This document shows, piece by piece, positions 11,346 to 21,877 of a DNA stretch of 64,000 nucleotides. Under the pieces are notes generated by a model. It worked only from the letters and a program-made list of their open reading frames with translations. It had not been told where the DNA came from and ran no database searches. The position numbers were made by a program, and so were the translations under genes. Position 1 is the first letter of the stretch; each line of letters starts with the position of its first letter. Source of the DNA: Scalesia atractyloides (taxonomy: Eukaryota; Streptophyta; Magnoliopsida; Asterales; Asteraceae). The stretch is from assembly GCA_947069175.1 (NCBI GenBank), contig CAMTDV010000013.1:54690610-54754609 (forward strand), in the 5' to 3' direction.

Positions 11346-13582
11346 TCCTAACTCTCATATGAGTCATTGGTTGGACGAGAGGAATTAATTATGTAAATAT
11401 GTAAACGTTGGACAATTGAGGGGTTAAAAGTGTCAGCATGTTAATTTATACCTTTGAGTGACCTTTTAACGAATCGAGAGCTTGACAATGTCCGGGCATA
11501 CTCCCGGGTACGCCAAATGTTGGCTACGGAGGGCTAATTATGCTTATAAAGGTGTTTTAGAGGTTTAATAAGTTGAGGGGCTAAATGTGACAAAGTTTGA
11601 AAGTTCCCAGGAGGCACTCGCAGGCCGCGAGAAACATGGGCCTGGTCTCTCGTGGGCCGCCAGAGGCCTGTGTCTGCAGAATTTTTTGCTTGGCTCCCAC
11701 GCATGTTGCCAAAAACCATTTGATTTGAAACCATGGACTTCCAAACTGATATGCCACATTTTAGGACACTTGTTGGCTTCCTCTAACACTTGCTAACACC
11801 TGACATCACCTCCTTCAAGCTCCCCAACTATAAATAGATGCAATGGTTCATCATTGAATTTTCATCTTTCTCATAAATCTTTCTATCTCCCTCCTTTGGA
11901 AGTTCCTAACTGAAAGGATTATCCAACTTAGTTCTATTTCATCCTAGGAATCACTTGTAACTGTTCCTTTCTCTTGCATTTTTGTTTACTGGCTTTTATA
12001 GCCAAAAGTCAAGCGTTTATGGAAAACTCTTTGACTTTCGGTTAACCATTATGGTCCAGTCATTGTCGTAACGAACATGGCTAAGTGACCGTAATAAGGT
12101 AGGTGTTAATCCCTATTAAGGGCACCTCCTAAAGATCACGTTTGCTAGACCAATTGACGGGTCAAAGTTTTCTTATTAAAAAGTCAAACATGCCAGATTT
12201 TGAAAATATTATAATCTGAGTTTATATATGTTATGAAACATGTTTTGACACTTAAACAAATTGGTTATAATTATTAGAACATGTGAGAACGTGTTCGACT
12301 CGTCAATTTCAGTTCTAGGGTCGATTCGCAACCGAAAGTCACAAAGTTTGACTTCTGCTTTGACTTTCGATTCTGACCCGATTTAGATTAGTTATCTACT
12401 GATCTAAGGTTGCATAGGATCGTAATATAATGTAGATACCTTGAGGTTATATTACATGATCATAATCAGAATCTGAGTTTATGCACAAGTTCCTTTATTA
12501 TGCTAATTTTGACTAAAATGCCTTTTTTACTTAAAATAAGGTTTTAATTGATAATGAACTTGAAAATAAACTTCCAACTGATATAATATCATAAGTAACA
12601 TTATTTGGGATGTCAAGTCAGTTTATATACGAGTTTACATAGTCGACAAATGACGATAAAGCCCTCATGGTGCATAAAATGGTTTTAATCATACTTTTTA
12701 TACCAAACATTTTTATCTACTAATGTGTTGTATTAAGTAACATATCTAAAACATATAAACCTGGTCTTAGAATCAGTTTTCATAAACTTCGCTCAAATCG
12801 TTATTTTTCGACATAAACGCCGTTTCGGCGCATAATATGGTTTTAAACCATATTTATCAACCAAGACTTGTTACCTACTAATTTTAAAACTTATTTAAAA
12901 TATTTTTACAGTAGGTACATAATTTAAATTCAGAATCCCAAATAAATTATAAAACTATGTGTAAAATGACTAAAATGCCCCTATAGTGCATAGTTTGGTC
13001 ATAAATGATAAATTACACATATGATCATTATCTTACTGATATTATACCATAAATTAATTATTTTTCCAAAATACTTATGATCATAACATCACAATATATT
13101 AAAGTTCCTTTTATACGATATATAATTACCAAAACGCCCTTATGAGGCATGATTTCATTTTAAAACCTTAACAGACATGTAAGTGGATATCCCACTAAAA
13201 TTATAGCTTATTTAACGTACAATGGCATATAGAACTTGTCCATGACTTATCTGGTTACCCAATATCGCTTATATGCACACGGTTAAGTATATGTAACTAA
13301 TTTACGAAAATTAACCGAAACAGGTTTAACCTTATCACTTTAATCTCAAAATCCAGGATGTTTATGGTTTACCCATATTATACAAGTCATAGTACTTGTT
13401 GGGTTTAAACTACATTCTATCCGGTCATCGCTTAATCTAGCGTATTGATCATGTACGCTAGTCGGTCTAAGTCTATGACTTAAATTAAGACCGTTAGCAT
13501 TTTAATTGGTTAGCTTATGCCATAATCCAGACTAGAGCCTTCCACTAAATGCTATCTGCACTTATTACATTTTGAATACGGC

Positions 13583-13587
13583 TGAGA
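13583..13587. repeat. Target-site duplication TGAGA (left) of nested solo LTR
   Basis: TGAGA precedes the family-2 LTR and recurs at 16247-16251 directly after it. Confidence 0.9.
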
Positions 13588-13772
13588 TGTAACATCCGTC
13601 GAAAAACGGGTTTTCCAAACCCGCTTCGCTTATTAATCGAATAAACAGTTTCAAATTTTCGTTGCTCATTTAATGCTTATTTTAATTTTAAACAATACAT
13701 AATAATAAACATTTTAGAATATGTAAATTAAAATTGTTAGAAAATAAAAACAAAGCAATTAAAAATAAAAAT

Positions 13773-13840
13773 GGGCTGCCGGGTTTCGAACCCGGGTCAG
13801 CCGGTAGACTTAATCATCAAACATGTAACCACTCCGCCAC
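13773..13840 (-). other. tRNA-like block, antisense to the LTR
   Basis: On the minus strand the block begins GTGGCGGAGTGGTTA, like the A box of long-variable-arm (Leu/Ser) tRNAs, and ends in a canonical T arm (13779-13795) with a 5-bp stem CCGGG/CCCGG around the 7-base loop TTCGAAA. The acceptor stem and anticodon arm are not convincing, so it is tRNA-derived rather than a working tRNA gene. A more decayed counterpart lies at 27403-27472 in the other family-2 copy. Confidence 0.6.
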
Positions 13841-14672
13841 TTGCTGTTTTGTTGTGTAATCAGGGAAACAATAAAATTAACTCTACCCGTGAATCATCCG
13901 TTTGCGCCAAAACTGAAACCGCTCATCGGCTCTCAATGGTTCAGACTGTTGAAGTTCGATATTACTGATTATAACCGATAAACCGACGTTCTTAATCAAT
14001 TCAGCCTTTATTGAACTTGAATTCATATGATGTTCGGGTTTAGAAACCGAAATCTTTTACTTCCTGAATTACTCTATCAATATCATCATCTCGCGACTCA
14101 AAAACACCCACAGAACCTCCAATTTCACTTTCGCTCTATTTTCTGTTCATCGGAAACGCTTTCTGAACTCGCCGGACTTTCGCCGGAAAACCGTGTCTTT
14201 CATCAAAACGGTAAATTTCTCAATTCTTTCATCTTCTATCTGTTGTTAGACTGTTACTAACTTAAACCCTTCAATCAGAATCGGTCCCAGACGACGATAC
14301 CGGATAATCTACAATCGCCGGAAAACTTCTGAAAATTTCTAAATCACGCTGTGAATCGGTATGAGCATCTAAACTCTCTGATAACTCTTGTTTAGTCATT
14401 CAATTCAACAATTAGTTAATCAAAACTGTTAATTGGTCCGCTCAGACGGAGTTCGTAAAACAGAGCCGACGACTTTGCCGGAGTTCTGAGAAAAGTCATC
14501 ATTCCGGTACGTTCATTCCCAAAACCTTCCCCTATCCATTTCATTTTAATCAGTCATATGTCCGTCAATCGAATTAAACAAGAACAGTAGATTAAATCGT
14601 GGTCTGGGTTGTTAACGAAGAAGATGAAGTTTAGACTGTGTTATATACTTAATATAAATCGGGTTATATCTC

Positions 14673-14750
14673 GGTTAGACACACAGTCCAGCGGTGGACT
14701 GTGTGCATTTGAATCCTAGAGTCCCGGGTTCGAGTCTGTCCTTGTTCCGA
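14673..14750 (+). other. tRNA-like module 1 of family-2 LTR
   Basis: GGTTAGACACACAG opens the module. CACACAGTCC (14680-14689) pairs perfectly with GGACTGTGTG (14696-14705) around a 6-base loop AGCGGT. A B-box-like CGGGTTCGAGTCT follows at 14726-14737. Confidence 0.7.
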
Positions 14751-14839
14751 TTCGTCACAATATTCAGACTTCTTATAAAACCCAAATACGGAGATTTCCA
14801 GTTAGTATATAAGAGAAATAAAAACAAGTGTTTTAACCA

Positions 14840-14915
14840 GGTTGACACACAGTCCAGCGGTGGACTGTGTGCAACGTTAAACAACAGGTCCCGGTTCGAG
14901 ACCTGTTATGCACAC
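14840..14915 (+). other. tRNA-like module 2 of family-2 LTR
   Basis: CACACAGTCC/GGACTGTGTG again form a 10-bp arm (14846-14855 with 14862-14871). A second perfect 8-bp arm AACAGGTC/GACCTGTT (14883-14890 with 14900-14907) encloses CCGGTTCGA. AGTATATAAG lies about 30 bases upstream (14804-14813). Confidence 0.72.
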
Positions 14916-15006
14916 CGGTTCGATAGAATTAAAATCCTTTTTAAGAATAAATGAATTTTGAATAAATTAAATAGTATATAAATATAATTAAAAACAGAAA
15001 TATTTC

Positions 15007-15083
15007 GGGTTAGACACGTAGCTCAGTTGGTAGAGCTGCGTGCACGCGTACGGGAGGTCACAAGTTCGAACCTCACTCAGCGC
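15007..15083 (+). other. tRNA-like module 3 of family-2 LTR
   Basis: This is the most tRNA-like module: TAGCTCAGTTGGTAGAGC (15019-15036) matches a canonical D arm/A box, and GGTCACAAGTTCGAACCT resembles variable loop plus B box. The arm extends to 10 pairs, CACGTAGCTC (15015-15024) with GAGCTGCGTG (15033-15042), one of them T-G. AGTATATAAA precedes it by about 25 bases (14973-14982). Acceptor-stem pairing is poor. Confidence 0.72.
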
Positions 15084-15572
15084 AAACAAATACACGACCG
15101 AACCGGTCAACAAGTCAAAGTAATAGTCAACGTTCAACCCAAAAAGTCAACACTTTTTTTATATTTTTATTTATTTATTTAATTTAAAAATCAATTAAAA
15201 ATACTTAAAAATAATGTTTTTAAAGTTAGAAAATAGTCTTAAACTCACAAAAATATATCTAAAAATCCTATTAAGATCATTAATAAAATCCACTTATTTA
15301 CCGTACCTTTTCGTTATTATTTAGGTTAGTTAATCCTCGTCGATCAATCCTCTAAACTTGTGCGCATTCAACAGCATCAAACGAACGCACCCAATGTGAG
15401 TGAATCTCTACAAATTCCCCGTTTTAATCACTTTTTGGGGTGTATCATGTGTCATATTATTTATTTCATTCAAACAATTGTGCATCCATCATATCAATGA
15501 TCAAATGTGTATTCATTATGTATCAACTGTTTGCGTGGTTAATGTTTAGATTAAATTTATCATTTTCAGTAC

Positions 15573-15787
15573 ATACATTATCATAGGCCGCCGCTCCCCA
15601 TTACCTATGAGCGTGAGCCGTTCCCCATTACCTATGAGCGTGAACGAGGCGTTGCCAACATACGATCGGCTCCGTTTGATTGAGCCTTGATCGCACATAC
15701 ATTTCATCATAGGCCGTCTGTTCCCCATTACCTATGAGCGGAACCGTTCCCCATTACTTATGAGCGTGAACGTGACGTTGCCAACAT
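15573..15787. repeat. Duplicated block with four TCCCCATTACCTATGAGCG repeats
   Basis: Two half-blocks (15573-15660 and 15699-15787) each start ATTATCATAGGCCG or TTTCATCATAGGCCG, each hold two copies of the motif and end GTTGCCAACAT. They flank ATCGGCTCCG...GAGCCTTGAT, a hairpin-forming segment. The other family-2 copy has only one degenerate half-block (about 29115-29200). Confidence 0.8.
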
Positions 15788-17098
15788 TTACATTATCATT
15801 CATGTCATATATTCATGCAAGGTGGTTTGTTATTGTATGTTTTTGTTATTGTTTGTTATTGTATGTTATTGTATGATTATTTACGTTTGCTCACATATGA
15901 TTATTGCACAATTTTTCCATATTAATTATAACGAGAAATCAATAATAAATGTTTTATAACAAGGTTCACTCGCCAACTTTTGTTGACCCAAAAACCCCAT
16001 TTTTACACATGATACAGGTGATCCAGTTGCAGCAGAAACATATAGGATGGCTTAGAAAAATAAATCGGTTTAGACTTTGGATAGTTTATTTAGTTACTTT
16101 TCTTTGTAATTGTATGAACTTGTTTGGAATATTGAGGATGTAATTTTGAATTTAATAAATATGAAACATATTAGTAAACATCATGAGCTTTGGTGATAAC
16201 CCAATTATGCCCCGACTCTTATTCCGCTGCGGGTCGGGGTGTGACATGAGATATTAAATCTTGCATTTTAAAAAAAGACTAGCTCAGGTAAGTACTCTTG
16301 TCTTATTTTCCCTATACGGGCATGGGTTACGGTAAATTATTACGCTTGGTCGGAAATAGGATCAGTCGAATGCCGGACTGTGGCTAGTAAATCCGCATAT
16401 TCCGTTTTAATCAGTTTTATTTGATAACTTAAACATTAGGGGTTAACGACCGTGTCCTTGATATGCTCGGCTCATTACATTAGATAATGGCCACAACCAA
16501 AGTGCGGGGTGTAGGCATACACCTGACAGATGCTCATGCTAAATTATTTTTACCCACTAGTTGGGATAACTCCTTCATAACTGGTGTGTACGTTAATCAT
16601 GTCTCAGTCTCTATACTGGGCTCCATATGTATGGACAAACATGTAAAGCTGTTAACAAGGTTACAAGGCTGACTTTCCCAAGTTATAAAAGATTTTTCGT
16701 GCCCTGTGCACTTAAATCCATTTTTGAAATGTTTTCAAAACGAGTCAGTTGGGTGTATTTACCAGCGAAAGCTGACGTATTTTCAAAAGATTAAGATGCA
16801 GGTACAATACGAAATAGGCTGGAAGCTGCTTGGTAGTGATATAAGAGGATCTTGCAAATCCTTAGATATGCCCAAAGTCTGTTACAAATTTTCGTACATT
16901 TTACGATCCGCCTATGGATCTCTCATTACAATCCGTCTGTATATTATTTTTCGTACTTTAAAATTTGGTTTGTAATAGTAATTTAAACTCCAAGACTTCC
17001 GTTGTGCTGTGTTTAATTGACTATGATGATATCAACTTACGTCACGATATTCCCCACTCGGGCCCACAGGTGTTTGATTGGAAATACGGGGTGTGACA

Positions 17099-17103
17099 AT
17101 TAA
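17099..17103. repeat. Target-site duplication ATTAA (right) of solo LTR
   Basis: Perfect match to 11048-11052. Confidence 0.9.
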
Positions 17104-17316
17104 AATTTGAGTAAGCTTATTTAATCGAACAGCCTGAGACAAAGCTTTAGTTATGAACCTAAGCCCATACCAAGACCAATCAATCAACCTCGTTCAGGTG
17201 GTCCAACAAAGTGAACGGAAACACAGGATATAAGTAAGATGGGCACATAACATTGGGGCAATGAAGATGTTAGAAAGCTGATTGTTCTTTCCTCATCACA
17301 ATCTGTTGTATTCCTA

Positions 17317-17887
17317 GAGGTGCACAAATCGGGTTTTTCAAATACCCGGTTTCGGGTACAAAATCGGGTTTGGGTATGAACGAGTATTGGAATATCGGGT
17401 ATTGGCAATACTCGGGTCGAGTTTGGGTCCGGTTCAAGTCCGTGTATTGTCTCTAAAAACATATCTTATGCATCAGGTTCGGGTTGGGTATAGAACCGGG
17501 TATTTGAATCCCCTATTTTCGGGTATTGAAAAAACCGTACTTTTGGGTTTTTCGGGCTTTTTTTCCATATATATTTTGGGTATAGACTAGATTTTTTATG
17601 GGTTGCACTTTTTAGGGGTATTTTAAGGTATTTTCAGGTTTAGGTCGGGCATTTGAAAAACCCGGTTTCGAGTACTGGAAAAACCTAGTTCTGGGTAAGG
17701 AACCGATTCTAATTTTAGGGTGTTACCGGGTACAAATCGGGTCCGGTTCGGGTACGGTTTTGGTAGTGAAATGCATACTCTATCTGTATCCTAAGGTAGG
17801 GTCGGGTATTAAAAACCCAGGTATAAAAAACCCCAGTTCCAGATTTTTGTTTTGGATCCGATTCTGAGTTCGGGTTTTTTATGCACC
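17317..17887. mobile_element. hAT-like non-autonomous element full of degenerate CGGGT repeats
   Basis: The left end GAGGTGCACAAA and the right end (reverse complement GGTGCATAAAA) form short terminal inverted repeats. The flanking 8-mers TATTCCTA (17309-17316) and TATTCCCA (17888-17895) match at 7 of 8 positions, as expected for an 8-bp hAT-type duplication. The interior is about 570 bp of CGGGTA/CGGGTT/CCGGTT-type degenerate repeats with no coding potential. Confidence 0.65.
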
Positions 17888-17895
17888 TATTCCCA

Positions 17896-19999
17896 TCCCT
17901 TCTAGCTTGTTCTGATTTGATTTTAATAGTTATAATCTTCATATATCCATGTAGGGAATATTTCATAAAATGGTAATAAAGTTTTAGAAGTGTTTCAATA
18001 AGGTCATTCATAAATAAATTTGTTCTAATTAACTCACTAAAGTTTATTTTATGTGCTAATACTATATAATTAACCTCAATAGTAGATAAACTATCATCGG
18101 TGGCATTTTTTTTTTTATATTATTGATTTAATTAATAAAAGTGATAAATCAAATAAATCAAATCAAAAGGCACATATTAATAAAGAGATAGATCAAATTA
18201 AAAAAACACATACACATCATCGTTCAATTTTTTTACCACCTTCAAACTAAACTTTGGCGCATATTTTTTTTAATACCAAAATTGAATTTAGTTCTTGATG
18301 CATAGACATCAGTTTTTTTATTAATTATATTGTACTGGATTATGTGTGAACAGGTTAGAATTAAAATGACTAATTCCATGGTTTTGGGATTTTAATAAGT
18401 TTTCACAATTTCAAATTTTTTTCGTATTTTTAATCTTTTTCTACAGGCATAATGTTTTTTGGTTTTTTTTTTTTTTTCAATTTTGTAATCCATGTTTGCA
18501 TTTATAAACCATGTCAAAATATTTTTTTTAAACCACAAATAACGTCATGTAGGATGGACAACATTTTATTTAAGTAAAATATCTAAAATTGGAATATCAA
18601 AAGAAATTTTAGTGACCTAATTAGAATAAAAAATCTATAAATGACCTAATTGAAATAATACTAAAACTTAATTACTATATAGCAAAGTTACCCATTAATA
18701 TAACCATAAAACTTTACTTCTAAATTCAATTTGATCTTGGTCGTTCCAATTTGAGCTCACTTCAGCTTCTTTTCTCAATGAGCTTATTTAATTAACAAGT
18801 CAGAGACTAAATTATACGTATCTAACTTGACTATACAAAATTAAAATTATACACACATAAAAATAGTTGATAAGTAATAAATGAGTCGATCCTGATTTGG
18901 AAGGGCACATCATGTTAGGTCAAGAAGCCAAACACTTTCAAAAATGTAATCAATTAGTTTTTGGGTATTTTTTCAAATCCTAGTGTGTACTTGCACAAAG
19001 AATTGTAAAATGTATAAAGGAGAAAACTCGATCATTCCCTTACTATTGTTAATACTTCATCCCAAATACCATGCCCAAAGTTTTCCCCAATATGCCTAAA
19101 AAATCCCCATGAATGATTCAAGCTACCTGCACCCCCAATGTTTAACGACTTAACCAGCTATTTAACAAATAATATCAAAACAAAATTAGTTGATGGCAAT
19201 CACAATCATAATTAATAATTTACTCACAATGTAATTGACATACGAAATATTTTTTTCAGTGGCATGTTGACCTCTTAATATACCCATATATACACGAAAA
19301 GAGGCAAGACAAGGCATTCACTAGTGTACGTAAATTACAAATCTTGCCCTTAACACATCATTATGAAATTTTAGCCATATAAAAGTTTCTTTTTTCGTTT
19401 TTTTATTCCAAAATACTCACTTACGTCTCAATATTATCCGATTAATATTAAAATATTTTATATGATTTTTTCTCACCAATACTTGTGTGTGAGATCAGGT
19501 TTTAGATAAATGTTTTTTCTCAAATTTTATTGGATAACTTTTTAAATACATTGTAGTTTGGTGGTTAGTCCTTGCACTCTAAGAATACTTAAATTTATTA
19601 AACATAATCAATTTATTTAAATTGTGGTTGGTGTTTTGAAATTTTTTATATTTCTTTTCAAACAACCAACACATATGTGAATGTATATGTAATTTGCGTC
19701 AGCAAAGAGACAAAGAAAGAACCATTTTATCATCCTTGTGAAATGAAGTAGTATTTTAAGATGCACTAGCTTGTAATAACATTAACAAACAGAAGTTGAA
19801 TGGAATATAATGTGAGAAGAAATAAAATACCCCCATTTTGTGTTTAATCCAGTTTAAGATTAAGTCTTCAAATTGCTCATACACATGCAAATTCTTGGTG
19901 AAACCGCAATCGGAAAACTGTTGGTAAGGTTGCCGTCGGTGATTAATAACCGAAACAAAGTCATCATCATCCATCGGTGATCCATCTTTGAAGTTTTTT
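17896..19999. other. AT-rich non-coding DNA
   Basis: No gene is recognisable. It includes the inverted partner repeat at 18785-18893. A short minus-strand open stretch (19756-19974 and a few codons upstream: DDDDFVSVINHRRQPYQQF) reads like real protein and could be a stranded exon, but no start, splice context or homologue is recognised. Confidence 0.5.
18785..18893 (-). repeat. Dispersed repeat, copy 2 (inverted relative to 8603-8725)
   Basis: The reverse complement reads CAGGATCGACTCATTTATTA and continues collinearly with the first copy to the TTAATTAAATAAGCT block. Confidence 0.8.
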
Positions 20000-20045
20000 T
20001 GTTGGAAATTATGATAAATAATTTTGTAATTAAAACAAAATGCTT
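20000..20045 (+). mobile_element. Start of a Ty1/copia 5' LTR, remainder deleted
   Basis: TGTTGGAAATTATGATAAAT followed by TAATTAAAACAAAATG matches the start of the 3' LTR at 20867 (TGTTGTAAATATAATTTAG, then GATTAAAGCAAAATG). After about 45 bases the match ends, and about 65 bases later the coding end of pol is reached, so most of the element is deleted. Confidence 0.65.
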
Positions 20046-20111
20046 ACGTCAATTCTTGGAATATGTTCCAAGATGGCCTAGGCCTGCGACGGCTAGGCTA
20101 TTTGTATACAT

Positions 20112-20384
20112 TGTAATTGCCAATCAGCTATTGGTAGAGCTCAAAATGCAATGTATAATGGAAGATCAAGGCACATAAGACGTCGGCATAACACGATACG
20201 ACAACTACTCTCAACTGGAGTTATCACGATTGACTATATGAAGTCAAAGGATAGCATTGCGGATCCGCTTACAAAAGGCTTGAGCAGAGAGGTAGTACAT
20301 AAGTCGTCAATGGGAATGGGACTAAAGCCTTGGAGTAAGTTTGTACAACGGAAAACCTATCCTAGAAGATTGGAGATCCTATGA
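20112..20384 (+). pseudogene. Ty1/copia pol C-terminus (RNase H end)
   Basis: The open frame from 20112 gives CNCQSAIGRAQNAMYNG, RSRHIRRRHNTIRQLL, DYMKSKDSIADPLTKGLSRE and KSSMGMGLKPW. These are the characteristic last 80 or so residues of copia RNase H, including IRRRH and the (N/S)IADPLTK signature. Everything upstream (gag, protease, integrase, reverse transcriptase) is missing. The 3' LTR follows about 480 bp later, after a non-coding spacer and polypurine tract. Confidence 0.9.
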
Positions 20385-20866
20385 TCTAGGCTCAATAGGA
20401 CCACCTAACTTTACAAACTGAGGTCACTGTAGGGGAGTACCTCAACATACAAAAGGAGTTACAAACTTCCTAGTCCGCTCTACTTAAATTAATGATATCA
20501 AGAGAGGTTAAGCGTATGGCTTTTAATGATTTGTAAATCACCTATGTTAGAGAGAAGTGAGGTCGCTTCAAATGGAATTGGGGGCACTATTCCTAGAGCT
20601 CCAGCAGAACCAGGATAGTGTTCCATGACCATAATGGACACAACTACGAGGGGTTAGCCAGACACAGAAGAGTAATGTGTGATGTGTAATAACTCTACAT
20701 AGAAAGGAGTTGGTTCAAGGACTTCGCCTCTACTAAGTTATAGGAGACTAAGTATATGTCACAAAGGAGGGTTCAAAAGGAAACTTACCTATCCTGCATT
20801 ACTTAACCGCTGAAATTTTATTGCGACACTTGAGTGTGTGGGATGATCTCCATTCATGTAGGGGAT

Positions 20867-21877
20867 TGTTGTAAATATAATTTAGTGATTAAAGCAAAAT
20901 GAATAAGAGATCATAAGCTTTAATTGTGTGTTGGAACTTTAATGTGTGTGGGAAGTTGTGTTTGTCATACATTGGTGGAGAGATAAATCTTTTGTTGATT
21001 TATATCCATAATTCTCTACATGAATGTATTCCTCTGTGACAAGTCACACCCAGTGGCAGCCAGGAGAGTGCGAAGCACCCGACACGCGCATACGCCCGTG
21101 CCTGGGACGAGGGCGATGGGCGCAATGTGACGCTTTGATGGCGCAATTTGCACTTCACACGCTCGCATCGCCGCGAGCCGCCTTTAGTATTTTTTTTATG
21201 TATCTTGCCTTGGTGTTGTCAGCTAGAGACTGTTCAAGTTCTTACCTGCAAAATGATTAAGTCATAGAATTCAATAAGCCATTGAATTTCAGAATTAATC
21301 TTATTGAATTGTGTATTCAATAGAGACTGATCATTTCGAATCTAGCCAGTAGAAATACAAAGCTTTGTGCTTTGTTTTAAGGCACTGAAAATCGTATGGT
21401 TGATACAACACACACTTCCAACAAATTCCCTAAGTTTGATTCACTACACACTCTTGTTTCAGGTATTTTTTCAGGTGCTAGGCTAATCCCGGCAGTACAA
21501 TCTGCTTAGGCTGTTGTACCCTGGGAAACAGACGGCTTTCCTAGGTGACCCGAAATCTGTTTTAAGGGAAGCGTGTCTTTCACGTGGCTCAGCCACCTCT
21601 GTTTTGTTTTTCTTTGTTTCTTGTAATTTGTTTCTCTGTTCAGTTTGTATTGTATTTGTTTCTGTCTACTTCAGTTCCTACTTATGTAATGTAATCCGAA
21701 TATGATTAATAAAATTGTTAACCTTTTAATTTTATGAACGGTTGTCCTACATCTTTATCCACGAGATGATTCTCAATTTTTTTACCAATAGTTGGTATCT
21801 TCACCTACGGATTTAGCAATAGGCCTTTCCATTGATAAAAGTCCTTTACTTTTTGAGGTACTCTTAAATCTCCAACA
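20867..21877 (+). mobile_element. 3' LTR of the deleted Ty1/copia element (~1.0 kb)
   Basis: It is preceded by the purine tract AGGGGA (20860-20865), opens TGTTG and closes CAACA (21873-21877), the inverted ends usual in copia LTRs. It has a leader-like GC-rich part (21040-21180). The bases after the end (AACAC) do not match those before 20000 (TTTTT), so no target duplication is left. Confidence 0.75.

Larger units (their letters stand above)
13588..16246 (+). mobile_element. Family-2 solo LTR with tRNA-like modules (2659 bp)
   Basis: It opens TGTAACATCCGTCGAAAAAC and closes GGGTCGGGGTGTGACA, flanked by perfect TGAGA duplications inside the family-1 solo LTR. A second, 3'-truncated copy is at 27196-29628. 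Both copies share the following, in order: a GGGTT...AACCC inverted pair at the start, an antisense tRNA-like block, a leader-like stretch, three or four tandem modules with hairpin arms and GTTCGA blocks, a GGCTC...GAGCC hairpin, and an ACTCGCCAAC...GTTGACCC block near the 3' end. No protein-coding sequence is seen. Confidence 0.92.
11053..17098 (+). mobile_element. Family-1 solo LTR, split by a nested solo LTR
   Basis: It opens with TGTAACACCTCGTAAAATCG and ends GGGGTGTGACA. It is flanked by perfect 5-bp duplications ATTAA, with no internal retrotransposon sequence, so it is a solo LTR left by recombination between the two LTRs of a full element. Minus the nested 13588-16251 it is about 3382 bp and collinear with 1591-4948. 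A TATA-like CTATAAATAGATG lies near 11829. The interruption falls right after GGCTGAGA at 13587, and family-1 sequence resumes at 16252. Confidence 0.93.

Noticed and set aside
15007..15083. Functional tRNA gene
   Set aside because: A- and B-box-like parts are present, but acceptor and anticodon stems do not pair well, and the unit is part of a tandem series inside an LTR.
20000..21877. Target-site duplication for the copia element
   Set aside because: TTTTT on the left and AACAC on the right do not match.
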